Below are positions 33,488 to 42,401 of a stretch of 60,098 nucleotides of DNA, piece after piece. Below the pieces are notes generated by a model that worked only from the letters and a program-made list of their open reading frames with translations, was not told the origin of the DNA and did no database searches. The position numbers were made by a program, and so were the translations under genes. Positions within the stretch are counted from its first letter, which is position 1; every line of letters begins with the position of its first letter. This DNA is from Candidatus Abyssobacteria bacterium SURF_17 (GTDB lineage: Bacteria > Abyssobacteria > SURF-5): the NCBI GenBank assembly GCA_003598055.1, contig QZKI01000125.1, forward strand, positions 1 to 60,098, read 5' to 3'.

Positions 33488-34054
33488 ATGAACACCCGAG
33501 CGCACAGAATTCTCTGTGTAGCGTTGATCATGCTTCTTTTCTCTCTGGCGAGCAAGGAATTTGAAGCCGAGTGCGTTGCGGAGGCGGAAGGAGGAGGGAC
33601 GATGCAAATTCAGAGTTCAGCCTTCAAGGAAGGAACGACGATTCCAAAGAAACACACCTGCGAAGGGGAGGACGTATCACCTCCACTCACGTGGTCGGAG
33701 TCTCCGAGCGGGACGAAGAGCCTTGTCCTCATCTGTGATGACCCCGACGCGCCGGTGGGAACGTGGGTTCATTGGGTGCTGTTCGGACTACCGCCCACGA
33801 CCCGCGAACTGCCCGAGGGCGTTCCCGCAAAAGGCGAGGTTCTTGGGGCAAAGCAAGGCAGCAACGACTTTGGCAACCTCGGCTATGGCGGGCCGTGTCC
33901 GCCGCCGGGCCCTGCGCATCGGTATTTCTTCAAGCTCTATGCGGTGGATGCCGAGCTGAAGCTTGATGTCGGCGCGACCAAGGCGGAGGTCATGAAAGCA
34001 ATCGAAGGACATATTTTGGACCAAGGTCAATTGATGGGTCGATACGCCAGGTGA
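33488..34054 (+). CDS. Secreted YbhB/YbcL (PEBP-like) protein
   Basis: This 188-residue protein has an N-terminal hydrophobic segment (LCVALIMLLFSLA), so it is likely exported. The PEBP-fold motif DDPDAPVGTWVHWVLFGLPP and the conserved GGPCPPPGPAHRYFFKLYA ligand-pocket loop are intact. Bacterial members are of unknown biochemical role. Eukaryotic relatives are Raf kinase inhibitor or phosphatidylethanolamine-binding proteins. The pocket suggests binding of a small anionic ligand. No partner gene is nearby. Confidence 0.85.
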   Translation: MNTRAHRILCVALIMLLFSLASKEFEAECVAEAEGGGTMQIQSSAFKEGTTIPKKHTCEGEDVSPPLTWSESPSGTKSLVLICDDPDAPVGTWVHWVLFGLPPTTRELPEGVPAKGEVLGAKQGSNDFGNLGYGGPCPPPGPAHRYFFKLYAVDAELKLDVGATKAEVMKAIEGHILDQGQLMGRYAR

Positions 34055-34171
34055 GTGCGGAACAAGAGCAGCGTTCATTCCGGTGAGCGAAAGCTTATCG
34101 AGCTTTGCGCGACATTGATGCGCCCGTCTGTTTACGATTCCTGTCGAGGAGAGGAGAGTTCAGGGTAACCA

Positions 34172-34645
34172 ATGAGCGAGCGAAAAGCGTTTCAAGAGCA
34201 GGTGCCGGCCGGTTCATCTCGGCGGTACTGTTACGGATGTGGCGCCGACAATCCCCGCGGCCTGCACATCAAGAGCTATTGGGAAGGCGACGAGGGGGTC
34301 TGTCGGTGGCGGCCGGAACCCTTTCACTCCTCCGGTCCGCCGGACTCACTGAACGGCGGAGTGGCCGCGACGCTGATTGACTGTCATAGCGTGTACACGG
34401 CGGTTGCGACAGCGTATAGACTGGAAGGCCGAGAAATGGGGCAGGGTGAGCCGGTTGATTATGCGACAGCCAAGCTCACCGTCGAGTACAAGAGGCGAAC
34501 GCCGATGAATGCGACGCTCGAGCTGCGTTCAAGGGTGGTGAAAAAGGGAAACCGCAGCATGGTCGTCGAGACCGTGCTCCTGGCGGAGGGGCAGGAGTGC
34601 GTGCGGGGAGAAGTCATTGCCGTGCGCGTCAGTCCGGAAGCCTGA
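34172..34645 (+). CDS. PaaI-type hotdog-fold thioesterase
   Basis: This 157-residue single hotdog protein has an N-terminal RYCYGCGADNPRGLHI (a Cys-rich family variant), DSLNGGVAATLIDC (the thioesterase active loop) and a C-terminal VVKKGNRSMVVETVLLAEG strand. It should hydrolyse acyl-CoA or a similar thioester. With two acyl-CoA synthetases, a PaaK-like ligase and a thiolase in the same window this fits a general acyl-CoA economy. The gene has AGAGGAGAG upstream. Confidence 0.87.
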   Translation: MSERKAFQEQVPAGSSRRYCYGCGADNPRGLHIKSYWEGDEGVCRWRPEPFHSSGPPDSLNGGVAATLIDCHSVYTAVATAYRLEGREMGQGEPVDYATAKLTVEYKRRTPMNATLELRSRVVKKGNRSMVVETVLLAEGQECVRGEVIAVRVSPEA

Positions 34646-34694
34646 CAGGAGGTAATTCGCTGGGAGGCCTGCCGTCTGCTGTTCTCTTCGCTTG

Positions 34695-34724
34695 TTGAAA
34701 AAGAGCCTGTGAAGCTGTTATACT
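34695..34724 (+). promoter_or_regulatory. Promoter of the VWA-FHA gene
   Basis: TTGAAA at 34695-34700, an 18-base spacer and TATACT at 34719-34724, with TGT before the -10. The predicted start near 34731 gives a leader of about 80 bases to the preferred ATG (34813). Confidence 0.5.
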
Positions 34725-34812
34725 TGGGTGGAGAAGGCCCGGGACATTGGGAGGAGGAGGCGGGCTTATCCTCGCGCAATTCCACAGTTCTCCGCCGAGC
34801 AATTATCATTCC

Positions 34813-37083
34813 ATGAGCCATGCTCCTCGGGAGCAGCGCGTCAAATTTTCCTTTCTTGCACTGACCGCCTCTCTGTTCTTCGTCGTCTTGTTGAGCCAGG
34901 GCGTATTCGCCGCAACCCGCACGGAGAAGAATCAGGACATTGTCTTCCTGGTGGATACTTCCTCAAGCATGCGGGACATTTTCGACGGAGTGAAGAAGTC
35001 CATACGTGACTATGTACGGCAGGGGCAGCCGGGCGACAACGTCGTCATAATCAGTTTTGCCGAGAAAGTGGAGTTGCGGATACGGCAGAGAATCTCATCG
35101 GATGAAGATGTGAAATTGATTGAACGGGAACTGGACAAGATGGAGCCCACCGGAGATTTTACCTATATTACAGCGGCGCTCGACAGAGGCATGGAAGAGC
35201 TGAGAACGCTGGCCTCGAAGGATCCCACTCACCTGCGGACTCTGGTGCTCATGTCGGACGGGAAGAACAATCCTCCTCCGGACATTTCAGAGCCGTTGAC
35301 GTTCGAAGAGGTGCTTCAGAGATATCCCGGGCTGCTCAAGGCGGCGGACTCCTCGTTTTACTATCTTTCATTGGGGAAAAATCCCGACCCAGAGGTGCTT
35401 TCCTTCATGGAGACCGTTGAGGGCTCGTCATTCGAGACGGGAAAGGTGACCCCGGAGACAGCCAAAGGGAAGCCGCCGCTGGCGCTCGCACAGGTGTTTG
35501 TTGAGCCTGTTTCAATAGACCTCGGGGCTGTTTTCGGGCCGAAGGCGACTGTTACCGTATCCTTGGCGTTTTTCCCCGCTCGTGGCAATCCTTCCGGACG
35601 TGCGATCGCAATTTCCATGAGCTCGCGGTTCAGGGAAAACCCCTCGTGGAGCACCACGATCGAAGTGTTTCCCGCCCTCATCGATTGTTCTGCGAAGCCA
35701 TGGACTAGAGAGATTCGCCTGAAGATTGATAGCCTGCATGAGGGAACGTTGGTGGGAACGGTCGAGCTCAAACCGGTGGAAGGAGATGCATTGTTCATTG
35801 AGCCGACTGAGATTCCCGTTACCATGATGATTCGTCAGCCGGAGATGCGGGTGGTCCAGAGGGAGTCGCTCGACTTCGGTCCGATCGACCCGCGAAGAAG
35901 ATTCGAGCAATCGCGAATTATCACGCTGGTGCCAAATGCGGCTGCGGCCGGGGAGGAGATTCAAGTCAAGCAGGACATCGCACTTCCCGAAGGTCTAACG
36001 ATGAACACGCGCATCGAGAGGCGGGGACAGGCGCGAGACATCATAATCACGGTCGAGTCGAGCGATGAATTTCAGCCTCTCCACTCAATGGTGATAGAAG
36101 GCAAGGTCCGCCTGTCCGGCGCCAGGCATGTCATCGCTTTTTCCAAGAACGATATCGAGGTCCGGATCAAGGTAAGGCCTCCAGCAGCGCGAGGCCGGGC
36201 GCTCGTAGGGTTGTTTTCGCGAGTCACAAGCCTTCTTGTGCCCGTGCTTGCCGTCGTGGTCGGAGTTGTCGTCATTGGATTAGCGGGATATTGGTTGCTG
36301 AGGCCACGTCCCGAGAGCGCGTTCGAGGGCAAGCTTGTCCTGTTGCACCTGAAGGGGAAAGCAAGCGAGGTTTCGAGAACGATTGCGGTCAACTTGAATG
36401 ACATAGGGAAGACGCTGAGGCGGGATTCGCTCACAATAGGCAGCTCGACGGATGCCGGCATCGTTCTGCCGCACAAGTCTGTGGCCGCGCACCACTGTGA
36501 TGTGTATGTGAGCATTGACGAGGGGAGCAAGCATATATGCATTGAACCTGTGGGGGACAACTCAGTCATCGTGAATATGCAAAGGATAGCGGAGCCGACT
36601 CCCCTGAGCGACAAGGACCTCGTCGAGATAGGCGCGTATACGTTCCGGTTTGAGAACCCGCATCCATTCAAACAGATCGTGGTCAAATTCCTCGACGGGC
36701 GCATTCTGAAGGGAACACCGTCAAGCTGGGACATCGACACCGAGGGATTCAATTTGCTTCCGCGAGATGCGCTGCCGGGCTCGGAAGAGGAGATATATGT
36801 GCGTTTCGGCGACCTCAAGGCAGTTTACTTCGTGAGGGATTTCGACGGTCAGATTGGCAAGAAGATAGTCTCGCCATCCAAACAGATTCGCGGGACTCAC
36901 TTAAGGCTCACGTTTCATGACAAAGAAGTGATGGAGGGTTTCACCTCGGAGGCCTACACGGCATCGAGCCCGCGCTTTTATTTCTTTCCCGCTGACCAGA
37001 CGGGAAACACGATTTCTCTCGTGGTTGAGCGCATGCACTTGATAAGCCTCGAGGAGATTATGCCACAGCAGCGGAACGCATAG
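34813..37083 (+). CDS. VWA - TM - FHA membrane protein with C-terminal DUF6982-like domain
   Basis: This 756-residue protein begins with a hydrophobic segment (residues 12-33), so the next part faces the periplasm. A von Willebrand factor A domain follows with a MIDAS motif DTSSSM at residues 48-53 and TLVLMSDGKNN. Beta-rich domains of unknown type run to about residue 470. A second membrane helix (about 478-500, VVVGVVVIGLAGYWLL) returns the chain to the cytoplasm. There an FHA-like domain (TIGSSTDAGIVLPHKSVAAHHC, about 545-600) binds phosphothreonine in known cases. The last 130 residues (QIVVKFLDGRILKGT) resemble a DUF6982 module. A TTG start at 34747 is an alternative. No kinase or phosphatase partner adjoins. 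Confidence 0.8.
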   Translation: MSHAPREQRVKFSFLALTASLFFVVLLSQGVFAATRTEKNQDIVFLVDTSSSMRDIFDGVKKSIRDYVRQGQPGDNVVIISFAEKVELRIRQRISSDEDVKLIERELDKMEPTGDFTYITAALDRGMEELRTLASKDPTHLRTLVLMSDGKNNPPPDISEPLTFEEVLQRYPGLLKAADSSFYYLSLGKNPDPEVLSFMETVEGSSFETGKVTPETAKGKPPLALAQVFVEPVSIDLGAVFGPKATVTVSLAFFPARGNPSGRAIAISMSSRFRENPSWSTTIEVFPALIDCSAKPWTREIRLKIDSLHEGTLVGTVELKPVEGDALFIEPTEIPVTMMIRQPEMRVVQRESLDFGPIDPRRRFEQSRIITLVPNAAAAGEEIQVKQDIALPEGLTMNTRIERRGQARDIIITVESSDEFQPLHSMVIEGKVRLSGARHVIAFSKNDIEVRIKVRPPAARGRALVGLFSRVTSLLVPVLAVVVGVVVIGLAGYWLLRPRPESAFEGKLVLLHLKGKASEVSRTIAVNLNDIGKTLRRDSLTIGSSTDAGIVLPHKSVAAHHCDVYVSIDEGSKHICIEPVGDNSVIVNMQRIAEPTPLSDKDLVEIGAYTFRFENPHPFKQIVVKFLDGRILKGTPSSWDIDTEGFNLLPRDALPGSEEEIYVRFGDLKAVYFVRDFDGQIGKKIVSPSKQIRGTHLRLTFHDKEVMEGFTSEAYTASSPRFYFFPADQTGNTISLVVERMHLISLEEIMPQQRNA

Positions 37084-37129
37084 AAAGACCCGCTGCGTTC
37101 TGATCCCGCCGCGCCATAACTGATGCCAT

Positions 37130-37768
37130 TCAGAAATCAGCGAGGGTCGGGGCGATTCCCGCAGACTTCATATGACAGGTGTCATTCATGAGAACCACGA
37201 CGGCGCCCTCGGCGGAAAGTTCGAGAATGTTGAAGGCGCAATTGTCCTGCCGAATTCTCCAGAACGCGGAGTTGCCAAGGCCGAGCGCGGCACACATGAT
37301 GACCTTTGTGACCACGCGGTGCGCCACCACAAGAACGGTGGCCTCAGGATGCTCGGTTCTTATGCGGTCGAGTGAACGAAGGGCTCGTTTTCTCACCATT
37401 GCGAGACTTTCGCCGCCGGGGAACCTGGTCCGATGCGGCGCGTCGTGCCATTTCTGGTACAACGCGCCAAATCGCTTACTTGCTTCGAGGTCGGGGAGCC
37501 CTTGCCACTCACCATAATCCATATCAGTGATGCCTTCATCGAGCTTGACATCCAACGAATGCGGTCGGGCAACGATGGCGGCGGTCTCGACCGCGCGGCT
37601 AAGCGGGCTCGAGTAGCAGGCATGCGCGCGAACGTGCTCAAGATGCTCGGAGAGTGCGCGTGCTTCTTCTCGGCCTCGTTTGTTCAGCGGGAGGTCCGCT
37701 CTGCCGCGGAAGATCTTTTCCTTGTTCCAGTCGGTTTGACCGTGTCGGATAAGGTAAATGGTTGTCAT
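37130..37768 (-). CDS. Histidine phosphatase family protein
   Basis: This 212-residue protein of the phosphoglycerate mutase-like fold has the active RHGQTDWN (His9), FRGRADLPLNKRG, the YSSPLSRAVETA loop, and VLVVAHRVVTK with the second His. It may be a cofactor-dependent phosphoglycerate mutase-like phosphatase, CobC-type alpha-ribazole phosphatase or a general metabolite phosphatase. Sequence alone does not tell. It lies between the VWA-FHA gene and the GGDEF regulator gene, convergent with the former. Confidence 0.9.
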   Translation of the reverse strand: MTTIYLIRHGQTDWNKEKIFRGRADLPLNKRGREEARALSEHLEHVRAHACYSSPLSRAVETAAIVARPHSLDVKLDEGITDMDYGEWQGLPDLEASKRFGALYQKWHDAPHRTRFPGGESLAMVRKRALRSLDRIRTEHPEATVLVVAHRVVTKVIMCAALGLGNSAFWRIRQDNCAFNILELSAEGAVVVLMNDTCHMKSAGIAPTLADF

Positions 37769-37926
37769 GGCGAATTACCTCCAGATTACGATGGTATCAG
37801 ACAGCACATTCTTTGTAAAATCACCCTTATGGCTGCAGGGATGGCAAACAGGGAAGAATCTGGGGGTGGACTGGACGTTGCAATGTCTGATGGGGTATAA
37901 TTAATTAAGTTATTGAGTAAAGGTGC

Positions 37927-39288
37927 ATGTTCATGAAAGCGGAAGACACCATGGGCTGCAAGGTGCTCATCATAGATGATGATCCCACCGTTCTTGACAT
38001 TCTGTCCACCAAACTGTCCGCAGAAGGGCACTCGTGCACAGCGGCGGAAACTGGTGAAAATGCTCTCTCTTTGGCGAGGACAACCGCCTTCGATGTCGTG
38101 ATAACCGACCTTAACATGCCCGGCATCGACGGGTTCACGCTTACCGAAGTCTTGAAAGCAAAGTATCCCTTCATCGGCGTCATCGCAATTACCGGCATGA
38201 CCGACGTGGAGAGCGCGGTAAAGGCCATGAAAGTTGGCGCGGATGACTATATCACGAAGCCGTTCAATTTGGAGCATATTGTCCTCAGTGTCCAGCGCAC
38301 GCTTGAGAAGCAGAGACTGATTCTTGAGAATCGGAACTACCAGCAATTCCTCGAACAGAGGATTCGGGAGGCGACCAAGGAGCAACAGAAGACGCTGACC
38401 GAACTCAGGCAAACAAAGGAATATCTCGAGAATCTCATTGAAAGCTGTGTCGACGCAATCATATCGCTCGATATGGAGGGCAACATTCGGTTCTGCAACC
38501 GGTGGACGGAAAACCTGCTAGGCAGTCCGGTAAATGCTATTCTGGGGCATGACATCTCTGAGTTCTGCGGGGGTGAGAAGGAGGCGGCAGACAAGCTCGT
38601 CGGCACGATTCTGCTGCAAGGAAAAGTTCAGAACTACGAGATAGAGCTCGTATCGAAGGAAAATCGCAGGATAGTCGCCAGCATGTCAGCATCAGTGCTT
38701 CAGAACTCCGAGACGCAGGGCACGGGCATCATCGCCATCTTCAAGGACATAACGGAGCAGAAGAAGTTGGAACTCGAGCTGCAAGAGCTCTCGATCAAGG
38801 ATAACCTGACGTCGCTTTACAATCAGCGACATTTTTATCGCGTTCTTCAGACGGAGATTGCACGCGCCACGCGGCAGAAGCACCCACTGTGTCTTCTTTT
38901 GCTGGACCTCGACAATTTCAAGCAGCTCAATGATACGAAGGGGCACCTGGCGGGCGACCGCATCCTGGAGCGCATAGGGGCGTTGATAGGAGATAGCACG
39001 CGCGAGCACGTCGACTATGCCTTTCGCTATGGAGGCGACGAATTCACCATCATCCTCACGGAGACGACGGCTAAGCAGGCTATTGACGTGGCCGAGCGAA
39101 TTCAGCGTTCGGTATCGCAATCGCTCAAAGAAGGTATCACCCTTAGTGTCGGTCTCGCTGAGTATGTGAATTCGCTCAGTCTTGAAGACTTCATCAACAG
39201 CGCTGACAAGGCGATGTACGAGGCCAAGAAGGCTGGCGGTGACCGAGTCGCCATAGCCCGCATTCCAAAAGAGTCGGCAAAGAAGTGA
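37927..39288 (+). CDS. REC-PAS-GGDEF response regulator, putative diguanylate cyclase
   Basis: This 453-residue cytoplasmic signalling protein has a receiver domain (residues 12-125) with the phosphoacceptor Asp61 in VVITDLNMPG and Lys111, a coiled linker, a PAS domain (about 170-285, LDMEGNIRFCNRWT) and a GGDEF domain whose catalytic site reads FRYGGDEFTIIL (GGDEF at 369-373). An intact site predicts cyclic di-GMP synthesis from two GTP. The inhibitory I-site RxxD is not exact: the text has RExxD spacing (REHVD). No cognate histidine kinase is encoded in the window. Starts at residues 3 or 9 are alternatives. Confidence 0.9.
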   Translation: MFMKAEDTMGCKVLIIDDDPTVLDILSTKLSAEGHSCTAAETGENALSLARTTAFDVVITDLNMPGIDGFTLTEVLKAKYPFIGVIAITGMTDVESAVKAMKVGADDYITKPFNLEHIVLSVQRTLEKQRLILENRNYQQFLEQRIREATKEQQKTLTELRQTKEYLENLIESCVDAIISLDMEGNIRFCNRWTENLLGSPVNAILGHDISEFCGGEKEAADKLVGTILLQGKVQNYEIELVSKENRRIVASMSASVLQNSETQGTGIIAIFKDITEQKKLELELQELSIKDNLTSLYNQRHFYRVLQTEIARATRQKHPLCLLLLDLDNFKQLNDTKGHLAGDRILERIGALIGDSTREHVDYAFRYGGDEFTIILTETTAKQAIDVAERIQRSVSQSLKEGITLSVGLAEYVNSLSLEDFINSADKAMYEAKKAGGDRVAIARIPKESAKK

Positions 39289-39687
39289 AACTCATCCCGT
39301 CATCCGCACCTATCGCCAGGGGTGCGCCGCCGATAGCGTAGCAACCTTTTCTCCGCGCGCGGAGTCCGAACCATTCTCTTCTCCTTCTTTTTCCGTTGGT
39401 CTGTGCACGGTTCAGTCTTTGCCGTATGCTCACATCGGCGTGATTGACATAGCTTCGCGAGTTGGTGTAGCGTTATCGCATCGCCATGCACGCCGATAGA
39501 TTCATCTGATCTGCGGAAATCCTCTCGACATCATAACAGAGAAGCAAGAGGTCTTTGGAGGCACTCGCGTGGACGCGTCTCCTTCGCTGAGACACGGAGT
39601 AATGCCGTAAGGAGTCAGACATGTACGCATTCAATGACAATCGAACCCCAAGCCTTTGATGATGAGGTTAGCGGAGGCGAAAGCACA
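39289..39687. other. Intergenic region with a long-loop hairpin
   Basis: Close to 400 bases without a confident gene. A perfect 9-bp inverted repeat (ATCGGCGTG at 39434-39442 and CACGCCGAT at 39489-39497) with a 46-base loop is the only structure seen. No T-box, GEMM (cyclic di-GMP) or other riboswitch consensus was recognised. Confidence 0.4.
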
Positions 39688-41415
39688 ATGGATGTGAAGC
39701 AATTGGAGCAGGAACTGAGAGACGACGGCGAGATAGTCATACACGCGTTCGAGGAATGGGCTGAAAAACGTCCCAACAAGACGTTTTTCCATTATGGTGA
39801 GGAGGATAGGCGAATCACGTTCGCGGAGTTCAATCGGCTGTCCAACAGCATTGCCCACAACCTGCGCGCGATGGGCGTACAGAAGGGCGACAGAGTTTCT
39901 CTGTTCTTGATGAATCCCCTCGTAACCACGCTGGCGATGTTTGGGATATGGAAAATCGGAGCCATATATTGTCCCATTAACTTCAATTATCAAGGCCGCC
40001 TGCTCTCGTACCAGTTGAATGACACACAACCGAAGGCGCTTGTGACCGAGCAAGCGCGCGTGCCACTCCTGAATCAGGTGCGCTCGGACATAGCCGCCTT
40101 CGACATCATCCTTCACAGCCCCAAGGAAGCCGAGCACGATTACGACCCGGAACATGCAGAAATCACATTGGATAAGGAGTTTCGATGGCGCGCGTTCGAG
40201 AGACTGTTGCAGGGCAAGAGCGAGAATCCCGCCACCAAAATCGAGTACGGGGATACCGCAAACATCATCTACACGTCGGGGACAACCGGGCCCGCCAAGG
40301 GCGTTGTGCAGCCCTACCGGTGGATTCATAACTATGTATTCTATAACCTGAAATTTCAGCATCCCGACGATGTTGTCTACAATGACCTTCCCCTGTATCA
40401 CGTCGCGGGTGCATTCGCGAACATCGCGAGAGCGGCATGGACGGGCTGTACCGTGGCGGTGTGGGATAAGTTCAGCCCGTTCGAGTTCTGGCAAAGAATA
40501 CAGACGAGTGGGGCCACATCGGCAATCCTGATAGACGTTATGATACCGTGGCTGCTCATCCCCGAGGAAACGCCGGAGGACCGATATAACACCTTGAAGC
40601 AGGTGCATATGCAGCCGCTCCCAGAGTATCACAATAAAGTGGCGAGACGGTTTGGGTTCGACTTTGTGAGCGTCGGATACGGGCAAACCGAAGCTGGCGC
40701 TGGCTGCGTGGGTATCATAGACGAGTTTGGCGATGAGGAAGGAACGCCGAAGGAACTCTACAAGGGCTACTCGAAGGAAGAAGGGAGAGAAATGGCGCAA
40801 AGGCTGGGCGTTCCAGTAATTCCCGGAAACGCGAAGATCAAGAAGGGATTCATGGGGCATTCGACACTTCTCCTCCGGGCTGCGATTCTCAATGAACACG
40901 ATGAAGAACTGCCTGCGGGAAAGCATGGACACCTCGCATTCAGAGAAACGCTCCCTTCTGTCTTGATGAAAGAGTATTTCAATAAGCCCCAAGCAACCCT
41001 TGAGACATTCAGAAACTCCTGGTTTCATACCGGAGACGGCGCATACCGTGACGAAGACGGCAGTTTCTATTTCGTGGACAGGATAGGAGGCTTTATCAGG
41101 AGAAGAGGCGAAAACATTTCCTCCTACCAGATAGAAGACATTATGACCAGCCACCCGAAAGTGGGCGTGTGCGCGGCGTTTCCGATTCCCGCCGAAGAGG
41201 GAGAAGAGGACGACATTGTGGTGTTCATCGTCGTGCAGCCGGGCGAGGAGCTTTCCGAAGAAGAGTTGCGGGTATGGATCAAGGCCGAAATGCCCAAGTT
41301 CATGCGGCCGAAACACATCAGATTTGTTGATTTGTTACCCCAGACACCTACATTCAAAGTTGAGAAGTACAAGCTGCGAGAGAAGATACTGCGGGAACTG
41401 GGGCGGAAATCATGA
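39688..41415 (+). CDS. AMP-dependent acyl-CoA synthetase (CaiC-like)
   Basis: This 575-residue ligase of the ANL superfamily adenylates a carboxylate and transfers it to CoA. Motifs are IIYTSGTTGPAKGV (phosphate loop), YGQTEAGAGCV, WFHTGDGAYRDEDG and FIRRRGENISSYQIE (hinge), and the C-terminal catalytic Lys lies in PTFKVEKYKLRE. It resembles crotonobetaine/carnitine-CoA ligase and other branched-chain or fatty-acid activating enzymes. The start at 39688 follows GGAGGCGAAAG and fits the usual N-terminus. The substrate is unknown. No other carnitine genes are visible. Confidence 0.9.
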   Translation: MDVKQLEQELRDDGEIVIHAFEEWAEKRPNKTFFHYGEEDRRITFAEFNRLSNSIAHNLRAMGVQKGDRVSLFLMNPLVTTLAMFGIWKIGAIYCPINFNYQGRLLSYQLNDTQPKALVTEQARVPLLNQVRSDIAAFDIILHSPKEAEHDYDPEHAEITLDKEFRWRAFERLLQGKSENPATKIEYGDTANIIYTSGTTGPAKGVVQPYRWIHNYVFYNLKFQHPDDVVYNDLPLYHVAGAFANIARAAWTGCTVAVWDKFSPFEFWQRIQTSGATSAILIDVMIPWLLIPEETPEDRYNTLKQVHMQPLPEYHNKVARRFGFDFVSVGYGQTEAGAGCVGIIDEFGDEEGTPKELYKGYSKEEGREMAQRLGVPVIPGNAKIKKGFMGHSTLLLRAAILNEHDEELPAGKHGHLAFRETLPSVLMKEYFNKPQATLETFRNSWFHTGDGAYRDEDGSFYFVDRIGGFIRRRGENISSYQIEDIMTSHPKVGVCAAFPIPAEEGEEDDIVVFIVVQPGEELSEEELRVWIKAEMPKFMRPKHIRFVDLLPQTPTFKVEKYKLREKILRELGRKS

Positions 41416-41555
41416 GGCTGAGATTTGAGAACGTTATTAGCGTATTCGTGAGGGCGGCCTCAGAGGGAGTCGCCCTCACAATTGCCGGATTCCTCCACCG
41501 TTTCACTGCTAAACCGCGCTCTCTCCGGACGGAGCAACAATATTCGCCATGGCGC

Positions 41556-42056
41556 TTAGTCGACCCTGAAGAATCTGCTCTTCGGAGAATTACAGATGGG
41601 ACACCTTTCCGGTGGTTCGCCTATCACGGTGTTTCCACATACGTTGCAGACATGGATTTCTGCTGCGGGCAAATCCTTGCCGGAATTCAGGGTTTCAAGA
41701 GCTTCGCCATAGAGGTTGTGGTGTATCCGCTCGACCGCGAGTGCGTTGCTGAATGACATGGCAGCTGCCTGATTTTTTTCCTTCTGCGCTTCGGCAAGGA
41801 ATTTCGGATACATTTCCTTAAATTCCGCGCCTTCGCCGTCAATCGCAGCTTGAAGGTTGTCTGCCGTGTCTTTCACTCCACCCATCACGCGCAGGTGAGC
41901 GTGGGCATGCACGGTCTCGGCCTCGGCTGCAGCCCGAAACAATCTGGCGATTTGGGGATAGCCATCCGCATCCGCTTTCTTTGCAAAGGCCAGATACGTC
42001 CGATTCGCCTGACTTTCGCCAGCAAATGCTTCCTTAAGATTGTCGCTCGTTGCCAT
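41556..42056 (-). CDS. rbr: Rubrerythrin 2 (rubredoxin domain at C-terminus)
   Basis: The 166-residue rubrerythrin has the diiron helices AGESQANRTYLAFA and AEAETVHAHAHLRV near the start and ALAVERIHHNLYGEA, then a compact rubredoxin-like CNVCG...CPICN domain. It detoxifies peroxide with NADH-linked electron donors in anaerobes. It is shorter than the copy at 4303-4872 and clearly a separate gene. The ATG at 42056 lies after AAAGGAGAAGAG. A 72-residue gene of unknown function sits directly upstream in the same orientation. Confidence 0.95.
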   Translation of the reverse strand: MATSDNLKEAFAGESQANRTYLAFAKKADADGYPQIARLFRAAAEAETVHAHAHLRVMGGVKDTADNLQAAIDGEGAEFKEMYPKFLAEAQKEKNQAAAMSFSNALAVERIHHNLYGEALETLNSGKDLPAAEIHVCNVCGNTVIGEPPERCPICNSPKSRFFRVD

Positions 42057-42167
42057 ACTCTTCTCCTTTCCGGGAATGACAATATTGCATAATGACCAAT
42101 GGTTTCCCCACCCAGTTCGATGAGTAGTTCTCTCGCTGGAGAGGTGCAATGCTGAAAGCAGGGCGCC

Positions 42168-42386
42168 CTAATCGCGCTGAGGCCACTCGGCCGCCTCGCG
42201 TTCATCGACATAATAACAGAAGCGGTCCCATTCGACCTCGCGGCTGGAGATAGGACAGCGCAGTCTGACCTTTCGCTCGGTCACGCCGACTACTTCCCAG
42301 TCGCCGCCCCGCGGGCCGCCGTCAATGTGCATCTTTTGGCCGACCTGAAACGGGAACGGGCGAAAGAAGATTATTTTCTCTTTCAC
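42168..42386 (-). CDS. Small conserved-looking protein of unknown function
   Basis: This 72-residue protein starts with GTG and has FFRPFPFQVGQKMHIDGGP, GGDWEVVGVTERKVRLRCP and SREVEWDRFCYYV. It resembles a small beta-barrel of SH3 or Tudor-like type, with one central Cys and one near the end. A longer reading to 42437 enters a palindromic element and was not used. It may be co-transcribed with the rubrerythrin gene downstream. I recognise similar sequences in other anaerobes only from memory, and the function is unknown. Confidence 0.6.
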   Translation of the reverse strand: MKEKIIFFRPFPFQVGQKMHIDGGPRGGDWEVVGVTERKVRLRCPISSREVEWDRFCYYVDEREAAEWPQRD

Positions 42387-42401
42387 GAATGCCCACTTTG
42401 A

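Noticed and set aside
33184-33564. 126-residue frame after the DUF481 gene
   Set aside because: It reads through the reversed ~155-bp repeat and overlaps the PEBP gene start. The same residues recur in the third repeat copy, so it is repeat-derived.
39631-41316. Long antisense frame (about 560 residues) opposite the CaiC-like gene
   Set aside because: It is a shadow of the well-supported plus-strand ligase. GC-rich coding sequences commonly leave open antisense frames.
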